Part shown: positions 1 through 7,119 of the stretch, in pieces
Layout: the number at the start of each line of letters is the position of its first letter
Numbering within the stretch: the stretch's first letter is position 1
Source of the DNA: Lachnospiraceae bacterium
GTDB taxonomy: Bacteria > Bacillota > Clostridia > Lachnospirales > Lachnospiraceae
Length of the DNA stretch: 64,000 bases
Reading direction: 5' to 3'
Assembly: GCA_910575105.1 (NCBI GenBank)
Contig: CAJTDK010000001.1
Span: 186,001-250,000 of the forward strand
The notes under the pieces: generated by a model
Database searches by the model: none
What the model was told of the DNA's origin: nothing
The model's input: only the letters and a program-made list of their open reading frames with translations
Translations under genes and position numbers: made by a program

Positions 1-333
1 GATTCAGGGTACAATAGGGACATTCAGATTGCGAGAAAACTCAATTCTTCTGAAACCCCTGCGAAAGATATGGTAGATAACAACCTGAGAGGAATGGGCT
101 TTGAAAAAGAAGGAAATATTACTGCAGCTATTAATTTATACGAATATAACGTAAAACACCATTTTTATGGAACACATCCCTATCAAAGACTAGCCATAAT
201 TTACCGTAAACAAAAAGATTATAAAAACGAAATCCGTGTAATAAATTCTGCGCTCAAAATCTTCCAACCCACTTCTCCAGATGATTGGTTTGTAAAACGC
301 CTTGAAAGGGTCAAAAAACTCCAAAGGGATTGA
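1..333 (+). CDS. 3' part of a hypothetical protein, possibly TPR-like
   Basis: The frame is open from the first base of the window through a TGA at 331-333, so the gene probably begins upstream and only its last 110 codons are visible; an internal ATG at 70 is a possible but unsupported start. The visible part has short amphipathic helices with the pattern seen in tetratricopeptide repeats (aliphatic/aromatic residues around YEYN, YQRLAIIYRK and IRVINSALKIF). No signal peptide or membrane segment is visible. In another frame, 329-410 can be read as a short relic ending in HGHRFYSKSIK; I cannot identify it. Function is unknown; the TPR suggestion is inference from helix pattern alone. Confidence 0.5.
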   Translation, partial: DSGYNRDIQIARKLNSSETPAKDMVDNNLRGMGFEKEGNITAAINLYEYNVKHHFYGTHPYQRLAIIYRKQKDYKNEIRVINSALKIFQPTSPDDWFVKRLERVKKLQRD

Positions 334-417
334 CAATTACGGCATCGGATTCGAGCCGTCATTGCTCAGCAATGAACACGGACATAGATTCTATTCTAAA
401 AGCATTAAATAGGAGAA

Positions 418-656
418 ATGATCATGTGTGTATATTGTGGCGGAACTTTAAAAGAAGCTACTATGGATTATGTGGAAAAATTGACAACTATGTTATTGTC
501 ATTAAAAATGTACCTTGCAAAAAATGTAACCAATGCGGAGAGGAATATTTTTCCACTCCGGTTGCCAAAAAGATTGAGTCTATACTTGATGGTATCCAGA
601 AAATCTCCAGCGAAATCACAGTAACTGTAATAGATTACCCCACCCAGGCCGCATAG
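418..656 (+). pseudogene. YgiT/MqsA-type zinc-finger protein, frameshifted
   Basis: Two overlapping frames together make one YgiT-type zinc-finger protein. Codons from ATG 418 give MIMCVYCGGTLKEATMDYVEK (first CxxC knuckle); the next frame continues IDNYVIVIKNVPCKKCNQCG (second CxxC pair) and then STPVAKKIESIL to the TAG at 654-656. The break lies in an A run near 475-481, where one extra A would restore a continuous protein of about 79 residues. A GGAG ribosome site precedes the start. YgiT-type proteins are usually antitoxins or regulators encoded beside a small RelE/MqsR-like toxin; no such partner is intact here. The frameshift may be real or a sequencing error in the homopolymer. Confidence 0.75.
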
Positions 657-658
657 AT

Positions 659-802
659 ATGAGCGCAATAAAAGAAAGAATACTGGGAGCTGTCACCATG
701 ATGGATGATTCTGGCACAGAAAAAGTTTGGAATTTTCTTACGCAAAAACTTATCATTGTTACTATAAAAAACAAAAAAAGAGGAAAGAGGTATATTCTTT
801 GA
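659..802 (+). CDS. Small basic protein of unknown function upstream of a PBECR nuclease gene
   Basis: A 47-residue ORF from ATG 659 to TGA 800-802. Its N-terminal half (MSAIKERILGAVTMM, then EKVWNFL) resembles short acidic proteins common in Lachnospiraceae near toxin-like genes, but the C-terminal half is strongly basic (KNKKRGKRYIL), so it may be a truncated or recombined version. It starts 2 bases after the YgiT relic and overlaps the next gene by 4 bases (TTGA), which suggests translational coupling. A related tail with the pattern VTIKxKKRGKxY occurs again at about 1889-2002 just before the Uma2 gene. A role as antitoxin is only inference from position. Confidence 0.5.
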   Translation: MSAIKERILGAVTMMDDSGTEKVWNFLTQKLIIVTIKNKKRGKRYIL

Positions 803-1164
803 AAGATAAGCTGATGCCCATTGCATATTTTAATAAAGCATTTAATAAATACCTTCCTTATCCTTTGGAATATGATATTATATACCAATCATCTGGTTTG
901 GAAAAGCATATTTCCAAACGACATCCCGAATGTCTGCCTTATCTGAACTTTATAACAGCTATCATTTCCTGCCCCGATTATATTGGGATAAATCCCAACG
1001 AAAAGGGGAGAAGTTTTGAATTAGTAAAAGTTTTTAGTGAAAATGTCCAAGTAGGAATTAAATTAGACACAAAAAATGATTACCTATATGTAGCAACACT
1101 ACATACTATAACAAATGGCAAATTACAACATGGTCTCTCCAATGGCCGCCTCAAAAAAATTTGA
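799..1164 (+). CDS. PBECR-type nuclease-fold protein
   Basis: A 121-residue protein. The chosen start is TTG 799, because it is preceded by AGGAAAGAGG at 781-790 and overlaps the upstream stop by 4 bases; the in-frame ATG at 727 lies inside the preceding gene. The core (EKHISKRHPECLPYL, PDYIGINPNEKGRSFELVK, VGIKLDTKNDYLYVATLH) matches the phage Barnase-EndoU-ColicinE5/D-RelE-like (PBECR) nuclease fold found in phage and mobile-element proteins. The conserved His residues and the KxD strand fit a metal-independent RNase-like centre, though activity is not shown. It probably forms an operon with the 47-residue ORF. The terminal 10 residues before the stop are poorly typical. Confidence 0.7.
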   Translation: MKDKLMPIAYFNKAFNKYLPYPLEYDIIYQSSGLEKHISKRHPECLPYLNFITAIISCPDYIGINPNEKGRSFELVKVFSENVQVGIKLDTKNDYLYVATLHTITNGKLQHGLSNGRLKKI

Positions 1165-1204
1165 CAAATTTGTAATCATATATTACAATAATGGCATAAA
1201 TAAA

Positions 1205-1337
1205 TAGTAGCTATATGGCAAAGGTCGGAAAGGCTCCCGACGCACTCGAGAGAGTACCTGAGATGATGGATACGCCGCCCATCTTGTTGTATAGATAGCT
1301 GTTAAGGGTGCTGCATTATTGGCTGCACCCTTTTTAT
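1205..1337 (+). ncRNA. Putative structured RNA ending in a terminator
   Basis: No ORF fits here, but several helices can be drawn. AGCTAT (1209-1214) pairs with ATAGCT (1295-1300) as a closing stem; inside are GTCGG/CCGAC (1224-1228 with 1237-1241) and ACTC/GAGT (1244-1247 with 1252-1255). A separate hairpin AGGGTGC/GCACCCT (1305-1311 with 1325-1331) is followed by a T run, as in an intrinsic terminator. I do not recognise a known riboswitch or small-RNA family. It ends directly against a HicA relic, so it may also be the end of a mobile element. Confidence 0.35.
1305..1337 (+). terminator. Intrinsic terminator
   Basis: 7-bp GC-rich stem AGGGTGC/GCACCCT with a 13-base loop, followed by TTTTATTAT. 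Confidence 0.6.
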
Positions 1338-1352
1338 TATCACTCACGAGCC

Positions 1353-1403
1353 ATGAAAAAGGGCTTGGAACAGGCAATATTAAAACAGGCAGGGCTCAAA
1401 TAA
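1353..1403 (+). pseudogene. HicA toxin relic (C-terminal tail only)
   Basis: The frame from ATG 1353 to TAA 1401-1403 reads MKKGLEQAILKQAGLK. This matches the usual C-terminal end of HicA mRNA interferases (GLxxxILKQAGL) and stands where hicA should be, 29 bases upstream of hicB. Everything upstream (the catalytic GSH region and the dsRNA-binding-like fold) is missing and replaced by the putative RNA/terminator sequence. The toxin is therefore inactive here. Confidence is moderate because only about 16 residues remain. Confidence 0.55.
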
Positions 1404-1432
1404 CTCTGCCGTTAAAAAATGGAGGTTTCTGC

Positions 1433-1837
1433 ATGAATAAATTACTGTTTTATCCCGCTATTTTCCACAAGGCAGAAGAAGGAGGTTTCTGGATTTCTTT
1501 TCCAGATTTTCCAGAATGTCTTACAGAAGGGAAAGATATGACAGATGCATACGAAATGGCTGTTGACGCACTTGGGCTTGCGCTTACATCACGTGAAGCC
1601 ACAAACAACTCCCTGCCGAAGTCTTCTGATCCAACTGCTATTTCAGTTGATAAAGATTCATTTCTTGTTGTGATAGAGTTTGATATGCTTGCATACAAAA
1701 AAAGAACCAATCCACGGGCTGTAAAAAAGACTCTCAGCATTCCTGAATGGCTCAATGAAGAAGCTACTGCTATTGGAGTAAATTTCTCTCAGGTACTGCA
1801 GGAAGCGCTTATACAAAAAATACAAGCTAAGCAATAA
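1433..1837 (+). CDS. HicB family antitoxin
   Basis: A 134-residue protein. The start at ATG 1433 is set by GGAGG at 1421-1425; the longer reading frame from 1319 has no ribosome site. Residues 1-60 carry the HicB partial RNase H-like fold (FYPAIFHKAEEGGFWISFPDFPECLTEG, then AYEMAVDALGLAL). Residues from about 95 form a ribbon-helix-helix-like DNA-binding end (KKTLSIPEWLNEEATAIGVNFSQVLQEALIQKI). HicB normally neutralises HicA and represses its own promoter. Here hicA survives only as a tail, so this is an orphan antitoxin that might act on HicA toxins encoded elsewhere (inference). Confidence 0.85.
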   Translation: MNKLLFYPAIFHKAEEGGFWISFPDFPECLTEGKDMTDAYEMAVDALGLALTSREATNNSLPKSSDPTAISVDKDSFLVVIEFDMLAYKKRTNPRAVKKTLSIPEWLNEEATAIGVNFSQVLQEALIQKIQAKQ

Positions 1838-1838
1838 T

Positions 1839-1870
1839 AAAAACCGCCTCTGCGCAACAGGAATGACTTA
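1839..1870 (+). repeat. Copy 1 of a short motif after accessory-gene stops
   Basis: AAAAACCGCC followed by CTCTGCGCAACAGGAATGAC directly after the hicB stop. A second copy follows the Uma2 stop at 2558-2595. It may be a decayed terminator or a recombination scar. Confidence 0.4.
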
Positions 1871-1888
1871 CTTAATATTTATGTATGA

Positions 1889-2002
1889 GAAAAGTTATTG
1901 GTAAATACAGGTAATAATAGTGTAGACTGGAGCGCTGTTACTATAAAGCAAAAGAAAAGAGGGAAAAAGTATAAGAAAAAAATCTTATATATAAGGAGGT
2001 AG
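1889..2002 (+). pseudogene. Relic of a small basic protein
   Basis: Open frame without a start codon, preceded by an in-frame TGA at 1886-1888. Its end reads WSAVTIKQKKRGKKYKKKIL, which shares the pattern VTIKxKKRGKxY with the small ORF at 659-802. Both lie immediately upstream of a mobile-element-associated nuclease gene. Function unknown. Confidence 0.3.
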
Positions 2003-2006
2003 TTAC

Positions 2007-2546
2007 ATGTCATTGCCAGACAAGCATACCTATACGTCAGAAGATTACTGGAATCTTCCAGAAGGCCAGCGTGCTGAACTAATAGACGGTCAGCTCTATA
2101 ATATGGCTCCGCCAAGCCGGATACACCAAAAACTTATTGTTCAGCTTTCCGCAGCAATCTACAGTCATATCAGGTCAATATCCGGTTCCTGTGAAGTATA
2201 CCCAGCTCCATTTGCAGTAAATCTAAATGCAGATGATAAGATTTGGGTAGAGCCTGATATTTCTATCATATGTGACAAAGCCAAGTTGTCTGATCAGGGC
2301 TGTAAGGGCTGCCCAGACTGGATCATTGAAGTTGTATCGCCATCCAGCATCCGGATGGATTATGCAGTCAAACTATTTAAGTATCGCACTGCTGGTGTCC
2401 GGGAATACTGGATCGTAAATCCATTGAGGGAAATTGTGCAGACTTATGTTTTTGAAGGCGAGGAAGATTCAAACTTCTTTTCCTTCGATGAGGAAATACC
2501 CGTCCACATATTTGAAGATTTAAAAATCAGAATATCCAGCTTATAG
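2007..2546 (+). CDS. Uma2 family endonuclease-like protein (DUF820)
   Basis: A 179-residue protein of normal family length, starting at ATG 2007 after AAGGAGG (spacing 7). It has the Uma2 layout: an N-terminal LPEGQRAELIDGQLYNM segment, then EPD at residues 82-84 and WIIEVVSPSS (Glu108) that form the PD-(D/E)xK nuclease-like active site, and a C-terminal YRTAGVREYWIVNP segment. The family is abundant in cyanobacteria and Firmicutes, but its biological role is not established. A decayed relative is found at 4133-4399, followed by a recombinase relic, so this gene and the recombinase probably travel together. Confidence 0.85.
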   Translation: MSLPDKHTYTSEDYWNLPEGQRAELIDGQLYNMAPPSRIHQKLIVQLSAAIYSHIRSISGSCEVYPAPFAVNLNADDKIWVEPDISIICDKAKLSDQGCKGCPDWIIEVVSPSSIRMDYAVKLFKYRTAGVREYWIVNPLREIVQTYVFEGEEDSNFFSFDEEIPVHIFEDLKIRISSL

Positions 2547-2557
2547 TACTTTTATTT

Positions 2558-2595
2558 TAAAAACCGCCCCTGTCGGCCAACAGGAACGGCCTTAA
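2558..2595 (+). repeat. Copy 2 of a short motif after accessory-gene stops
   Basis: AAAAACCGCC followed by CCTGTCGGCCAACAGGAACGGCC just after the Uma2 stop. CCTGT/ACAGG can form a small stem. It matches the motif at 1839-1870. Confidence 0.45.
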
Positions 2596-2715
2596 GATAT
2601 ATATCCGAAGATATACCTTTTCACAAAACCATTGTATCATCTTCGGACAGCCTTTGCAAGAGATCATCTGCTCTCAGGCTGTTATTTTTGTACCTATTTT
2701 TAAGGAGGATAAATT

Positions 2716-3834
2716 ATGTGGTGTGAGACATTACCCAACGGAAAAGTCAGATTTGTAGAACGTTATGAGCACCCGCTGACCGGAAAACAATGCAAGGTAT
2801 CCGTAACCGTAGATAAGGATACAAAAAGTACACGTAAGCAGGCCCAAACAGCTCTGCAGGATAAGATTGAGGAAAAGATAGGCAGTTTCCTGACTGCTGC
2901 CAAAAAGGAGAATCTCCGTCTTTCAGAACTTGTTGACTTGTATCGGAAGGACCAGCTCTCTACTGTGTCACGATCTACATATCAAAGAAATTACCATGCG
3001 ACAAACTCCCTTATGGATATTCTTGGAGGCGCTACGCTTGTCGAACGGATGACTGCAGGCTATGTCCGTGAACAACTTGCCATCAGGAACGAAAAAGCAG
3101 GGACGACCAATGAACGCATCACCCGCCTAAAAGCTCTTTTCCGATGGGGTTATGAAAATGATTATGTGAAAGATATCCGATGGCTGGATAAATTAAAAAA
3201 ATTCAAAGATGACGAGAAACTCCAAAAACTGGAGGAAAAATACCTTGAAAGCGAAGAACTGAGCATGCTTCTGCAAAACATCTCGGTTGATAAGTGGAGG
3301 CTTCTGGCCGAACTTACCGCCTTATCAGGCCTTCGGATCGGCGAAGCTATCGCCCTGGATAATGCCGATGTTGATATAAAGAAAAGAGTTATAACCGTAT
3401 CCAAAACTTATGATGCAGTAAATCAGATTGTGACAGATCCAAAAACCATCACATCAAACAGAGAAGTGTATATGCAGGACGAACTTTTAGAGTTATGCCG
3501 ACGGATATCCTTGTATATGAAAAAGGATCATCTACTTAAAGGATATCAGTCCAGCCTCTTTATCAGCGATTCTAACGGAGGCTATATTTCATACTATGCC
3601 TACAACAAATGTCTCTCGGAAACAGCACAGCGGCTATTTGGCAAAAAAGTCACTTCCCATTTCATGAGACATACACATGTCGCACTTATGGCCGAACAGG
3701 GCGTTCCCCTCGATGTGATATCCCGAAGGCTCGGCCACGCCAACAGCCAGATTACGCGGGAAATATATTTTCATGTAACCAAGAAATTAAAAGAACAAGA
3801 TCAACAGCGGATAAAGGCTGTAAAAATATTGTAA
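2716..3834 (+). CDS. Tyrosine recombinase (integrase)
   Basis: A 372-residue site-specific recombinase starting at ATG 2716 after AAGGAGG. Residues 1-60 form an arm-type DNA-binding end, about 65-165 the core-binding SAM-like domain (LSELVDLYRKDQ), and 175-372 the catalytic domain. Visible catalytic residues are Arg207 (SGLRIGEA), His315 and Arg318 (SHFMRHTH), His341 (RRLGHAN) and the nucleophile Tyr351 (REIYFHV). The set is complete, so the enzyme could be active. It probably mobilised a small island that includes the neighbouring accessory genes. No excisionase is visible beside it. A copy of part of its sequence (bases 3245-3300) recurs at about 4397-4452. Confidence 0.93.
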   Translation: MWCETLPNGKVRFVERYEHPLTGKQCKVSVTVDKDTKSTRKQAQTALQDKIEEKIGSFLTAAKKENLRLSELVDLYRKDQLSTVSRSTYQRNYHATNSLMDILGGATLVERMTAGYVREQLAIRNEKAGTTNERITRLKALFRWGYENDYVKDIRWLDKLKKFKDDEKLQKLEEKYLESEELSMLLQNISVDKWRLLAELTALSGLRIGEAIALDNADVDIKKRVITVSKTYDAVNQIVTDPKTITSNREVYMQDELLELCRRISLYMKKDHLLKGYQSSLFISDSNGGYISYYAYNKCLSETAQRLFGKKVTSHFMRHTHVALMAEQGVPLDVISRRLGHANSQITREIYFHVTKKLKEQDQQRIKAVKIL

Positions 3835-3984
3835 TCATGCCCCATGGGGCAAATATGGGGCAAAGCATATTACATCATGTTACAAAGCCATCTCGGAAAA
3901 CCCTTTATTTTCCGGGCTTTTCGTAACATTGTAACGCTTATCAACTCCTCAAAAGTCCCTTTCTCCGCATTTAACTTATTACAC

Positions 3985-4024
3985 AAACCATTGGAAATTC
4001 AAATGTTTCCAATGGTTTTTCTTT
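3985..4024 (+). terminator. Intrinsic terminator downstream of the integrase
   Basis: Perfect 13-bp stem AAACCATTGGAAA/TTTCCAATGGTTT (3985-3997 with 4006-4018), 8-base loop, then a T run. Another hairpin, CGGAAAA/TTTTCCG, lies near 3895-3915. Confidence 0.85.
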
Positions 4025-4132
4025 TCTAATAGAATATCTTAGAACGAAAAAGTTGTCATAAAACGAATAAGCGAAAATTTAACATGAAAAGGCGGCTCTT
4101 ATAATAGCAAATAGCACTACCTCAAGAAAAAA

Positions 4133-4399
4133 TATACAATCGATGATATCAACGCCCTGCCGGACGGCAAGCTGGCAGAACAGATTGACGGGCAAATTTA
4201 CAATATGGAGCCGCCCAATACCGCCCACCAGCGTATAGTCAGTCAATTCACACAGTAGATCGGAACTTATATACGTCCGGGTAATGGCAACTGCGAAGTC
4301 TTTCCTGCTCCGTTCGCCGTTTCCCCGAACGAAGATGGCCGCAACTACGCTGAACCTGTCATCTCCGTCATCTATGACAAAAACAAGCTAAATTCTTAA
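4133..4399 (+). pseudogene. Uma2 family relic
   Basis: The + frame reads YTIDDINALPDGKLAEQIDG, then QIYNMEPPN and, after an in-frame TAG, CEVFPAPFAVSPNEDG and EPVISVIYDKNKLNS before a TAA. This is the first two thirds of a Uma2 protein similar to the intact one at 2007-2546. The start codon is lost, one internal stop is present, and the C-terminal EVVSPSS region is absent. The sequence runs directly into an integrase relic. Confidence 0.8.
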
Positions 4400-4452
4400 A
4401 AAGTGAAGAACTGAGCATGCTTCCGCAAAATATCCCAGTTGATAAGCGGAGG
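4400..4452 (+). pseudogene. Integrase relic (internal segment)
   Basis: About 53 bases match bases 3248-3300 of the intact integrase with scattered substitutions; the frame reads SEELSMLPQNIPVDKRR against SEELSMLLQNISVDKWR. It follows the Uma2 relic in the same order as the intact pair, which points to an ancient duplicate cassette with an internal deletion. Bases 4453-4710 downstream show no gene or structure I can support. Confidence 0.7.
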
Positions 4453-4712
4453 ATACCCCTCTATATTTATCTTCCGATTTTCTTAAGAATTTTTATAAAC
4501 ATTTCTGTTTTCCGTCACACCAGCTTCACATTTCCCCATTATAATGATCCTATCAATTAAAGAAGACAGCGGTTGTGCTGCTAAGTTCTGTATGATCGCT
4601 GGACTTCGCCTAAACAATTATCCCATTAACTTTTTTCGTTTCAGGCTTCCCGTTTACTATGCCATCCGGTGTATGGGGTTTTGCCTGATATTATATAGAT
4701 TTTCCCCTCCGA

Positions 4713-4748
4713 AGGCCGATGCTTTTTACATCGGCCTCCTCTCTTTTT
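4713..4748 (+). terminator. Hairpin terminator between accessory patch and larE
   Basis: 9-bp stem AGGCCGATG/CATCGGCCT (4713-4721 with 4729-4737) followed by a T-rich stretch on the + strand. It lies 15 bases beyond the larE stop, so it may also act on leftward transcripts, although no T run is present on that side. Confidence 0.6.
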
Positions 4749-4760
4749 TACCTCCGAATA

Positions 4761-5603
4761 CTACACATTATCCGCTTTTATATCCACATTTACATTCACA
4801 TCCATGCTTCCCGAGCGGAAGCCCTCCAGATCTGCTGTCACATAGGTATAGCCCAGCTCTTTCAGTCTGTCGGCCACACTTTCCCGTTTCTCCACGAGCA
4901 TCGGCAGGTCACGGCTATCTACTTCAAGCCTCGCAATCTCTCCATGCACCCTTATGCGGACATTATAAAACCCTTGCTCTTTAAGCATCCGCTCTCCCCG
5001 CTCTACTCTGCGCATCTCCTCGTCAGAAAGTCTCGTACCATAAGGAAACCTAGTCGCCAGGCAAGGCGCTGCGGGCTTTCGGGAAACAGACAGCCCATAT
5101 TCTGACGCCAGCCTGCGCACTTCCTCCTTAGTCAATCCTGCCTCCGCCAGCGGACTGGCGATGTTAAGCTCCTTCACCGCACGTATTCCCGGCCTGTAGA
5201 CCTTCAGGTCATCCTGGTTGGTCCCTTCCATAACAGTGCCTGCGCGAAGCTTTTCTGCCTCTCTTAAGATGCTTTGGAACAAATGCTTTTTACAGCGGTA
5301 ACATCTGTCCACCGGATTATACGCGATACCCGCCCCTCGCAGCTCATTTATCTCCAACACACGAAAAACCGCACCGATCTCCTCTGCGGTTTCCCCAGCG
5401 CTCTCCGCCTCTCCCGACGGATGAAGCATCGTATGCAGAAATATTCCATAAACAATCCGTCCTGTCTTTTTCGCCGCTTCACATGCCATTTTCAGAAGGA
5501 GACTTGAATCCGCCCCTCCCGAAAATGCAACAACAACATCCTCTTCTGCGCAGGAAGCCATGATTGCTTTTAACCTTTCAACCTTTGTATCATATTCACA
5601 CAT
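4761..5603 (-). CDS. larE: LarE, ATP-dependent sacrificial sulfur transferase
   Basis: A 280-residue enzyme of the PP-loop ATPase superfamily. In nickel-pincer nucleotide (NPN) biosynthesis, LarE adenylates the carboxylate of the pyridinium bis-carboxylate made by LarB and inserts sulfur. The PP-loop SGGADSS is at residues 28-34, a CxxC (DRCYRCK) at 101-104, and the probable sulfur-donor cysteine is Cys181 in PAAPCLATRFPYG. The last 25 residues are an unusual Asp/Val-rich tail. It lies 15 bases downstream of larC on the same strand. LarB and a LarA-type racemase are not in this window, so they must be encoded elsewhere if the pathway works. Confidence 0.92.
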   Translation of the reverse strand: MCEYDTKVERLKAIMASCAEEDVVVAFSGGADSSLLLKMACEAAKKTGRIVYGIFLHTMLHPSGEAESAGETAEEIGAVFRVLEINELRGAGIAYNPVDRCYRCKKHLFQSILREAEKLRAGTVMEGTNQDDLKVYRPGIRAVKELNIASPLAEAGLTKEEVRRLASEYGLSVSRKPAAPCLATRFPYGTRLSDEEMRRVERGERMLKEQGFYNVRIRVHGEIARLEVDSRDLPMLVEKRESVADRLKELGYTYVTADLEGFRSGSMDVNVNVDIKADNV

Positions 5604-5618
5604 AAATACAACCTTTCC

Positions 5619-7037
5619 TTACTCGCAGCCCGGAGAAAGTATCTTCTCTGCTTCTTCTAATATCCGCTCCCACACCTCTCTGTACGGAAGTTTTTTTGCG
5701 GACGCAATCGCCGCCGCACTCTCATATTCCGGATATATTCTCGCTTCGCCGTATACATCGCATATCTTAACCTGTGCCTCTCCCAGAGATGTCTCTACCT
5801 TCTTAAGCTCTCTTTCCAGCACCGTACGCTCTGCCTTCATACGGCGTATGCCGATCGTCGTCGTTTCTTTAAAAAGAATTTCCTCCATCACTGGAATATC
5901 CTTTTCCATGCATATAATATTGATCTGATATGCAGGCCGGTTCTTTTTCATAAATACCGGCATATAGCTGACGTCTCTCGCCCCGCCCGCAAAAAGCCGC
6001 TCCATCACGTAGCCAAGCACTTCTCCCGTGCAGTCATCAATATTGCTCTCCAGCTTATAGATGTGATCCTTTAAAGGTTCCCTCTCCTCTGTCTTTCCCA
6101 TATCCTCGATCATCATCGTCCGCAGGATACTCGTTCTTCCGTAATCCCTCTTTCCCGCTCCCATGCCGGCGGCCAGAATCCTGTACTTCGCCGGTAGTTT
6201 ATCTGCCGTGCGCACTGCTGCTGCGATCGCCGCGCCGGTAGGTGTCACAAGCTCCGCCTCTACATTGGTCATACGCAGGGCAAGTCCATGTTCAGCGGCA
6301 ATATGCATCACCGCCGGAACCGGAACCGGGAGAATTCCATGAGCGCACCTCACTGTCCCTCTTCCCTCATAGAGTTCCGGTATTATGATATCTTTTATTC
6401 CTAGGTTATCAAGGCAGATCGCTGCTGCCGCGATATCCACGATCGAATCCACTGCACCGACCTCATGAAAATGCACAGTCTCTATCGTTGCACCGTGAGC
6501 CTTCGCTTCTGCCTCCGCCAGCACATGGAAAATATCCAGAGCGATCTTCTTCGCTCCCTCTGCAATTCCCGACTGCCCGATAATCCCGGCAACATCTTTA
6601 AGACCACGGTGAACATGGCTGTGCGCATGTCTGTGGGGTTCATGAACATGGTCATGTGTATGCTCATTTTCATGATCATGCTCATGATCGTGGGGAGCGT
6701 GAGCATGATCATGCATATGGCCGTGCCCGTGTTCATGAGCATGGCCAGACATATGCCCAAATTCCCCGTCCCCCTGCCTGTGTCCATATAAATAGACGAT
6801 ATCATGATCGTGATTATGGTACTGCTCCTCCAGCACCACATGAAAATCACAGCAGTCTAATCCAGACTTTTTCACTCTGCTGATTTCGACAGAAAACCCA
6901 TCCAGCGGCAATGTCTCAAGCTGGCGTCTAAGTTCTTCTTCGTCCGCCCCCATGTCCAGAAGCGCCGCCACTGTCATATCACCGCTGATTCCTCCGTAAC
7001 ACTCAAAATAAATTGCTTTTCGGCTTCTTTTATCCAT
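5619..7037 (-). CDS. larC: LarC, nickel insertion protein (cyclometallase), single-ORF form
   Basis: A 472-residue protein that inserts nickel into the pincer cofactor using CTP. The start at ATG 7037 follows AGGAGG; GTG 7043 is an alternative, and the longer frame to 7142 lacks a ribosome site. The N-terminal LarC1 part begins YFECYGGISGDM, followed by a His-rich stretch at about residues 73-143 (many HDH/HEH/HGH triplets) that is likely to bind or store nickel. The C-terminal LarC2 part contains LESNIDDCTGEVLGYVME. In Lactiplantibacillus plantarum the two parts are joined by a programmed frameshift; here they are one continuous frame. It is followed by larE. Confidence 0.92.
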   Translation of the reverse strand: MDKRSRKAIYFECYGGISGDMTVAALLDMGADEEELRRQLETLPLDGFSVEISRVKKSGLDCCDFHVVLEEQYHNHDHDIVYLYGHRQGDGEFGHMSGHAHEHGHGHMHDHAHAPHDHEHDHENEHTHDHVHEPHRHAHSHVHRGLKDVAGIIGQSGIAEGAKKIALDIFHVLAEAEAKAHGATIETVHFHEVGAVDSIVDIAAAAICLDNLGIKDIIIPELYEGRGTVRCAHGILPVPVPAVMHIAAEHGLALRMTNVEAELVTPTGAAIAAAVRTADKLPAKYRILAAGMGAGKRDYGRTSILRTMMIEDMGKTEEREPLKDHIYKLESNIDDCTGEVLGYVMERLFAGGARDVSYMPVFMKKNRPAYQINIICMEKDIPVMEEILFKETTTIGIRRMKAERTVLERELKKVETSLGEAQVKICDVYGEARIYPEYESAAAIASAKKLPYREVWERILEEAEKILSPGCE

Positions 7038-7119
7038 ATCCACATTTTCCTCCTGTACTTTCACTTCTCTTTTGAGATGAAAATTCCGCCTATCAAAAGA
7101 TATGCGGAATTTATTGCTC

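Noticed and set aside
4544-5105. Two + strand frames across the larE end
   Set aside because: They run antisense into larE and lack ribosome sites and family features.
6600-6790. CRISPR-like or simple repeat array in larC
   Set aside because: The repeated CAT/CAC pattern encodes the His-rich stretch and has no spacer structure. No CRISPR array was seen anywhere in the window.
5619-7037. Programmed frameshift in larC
   Set aside because: LarC1 and LarC2 parts are in one uninterrupted frame, so no frameshift is required.
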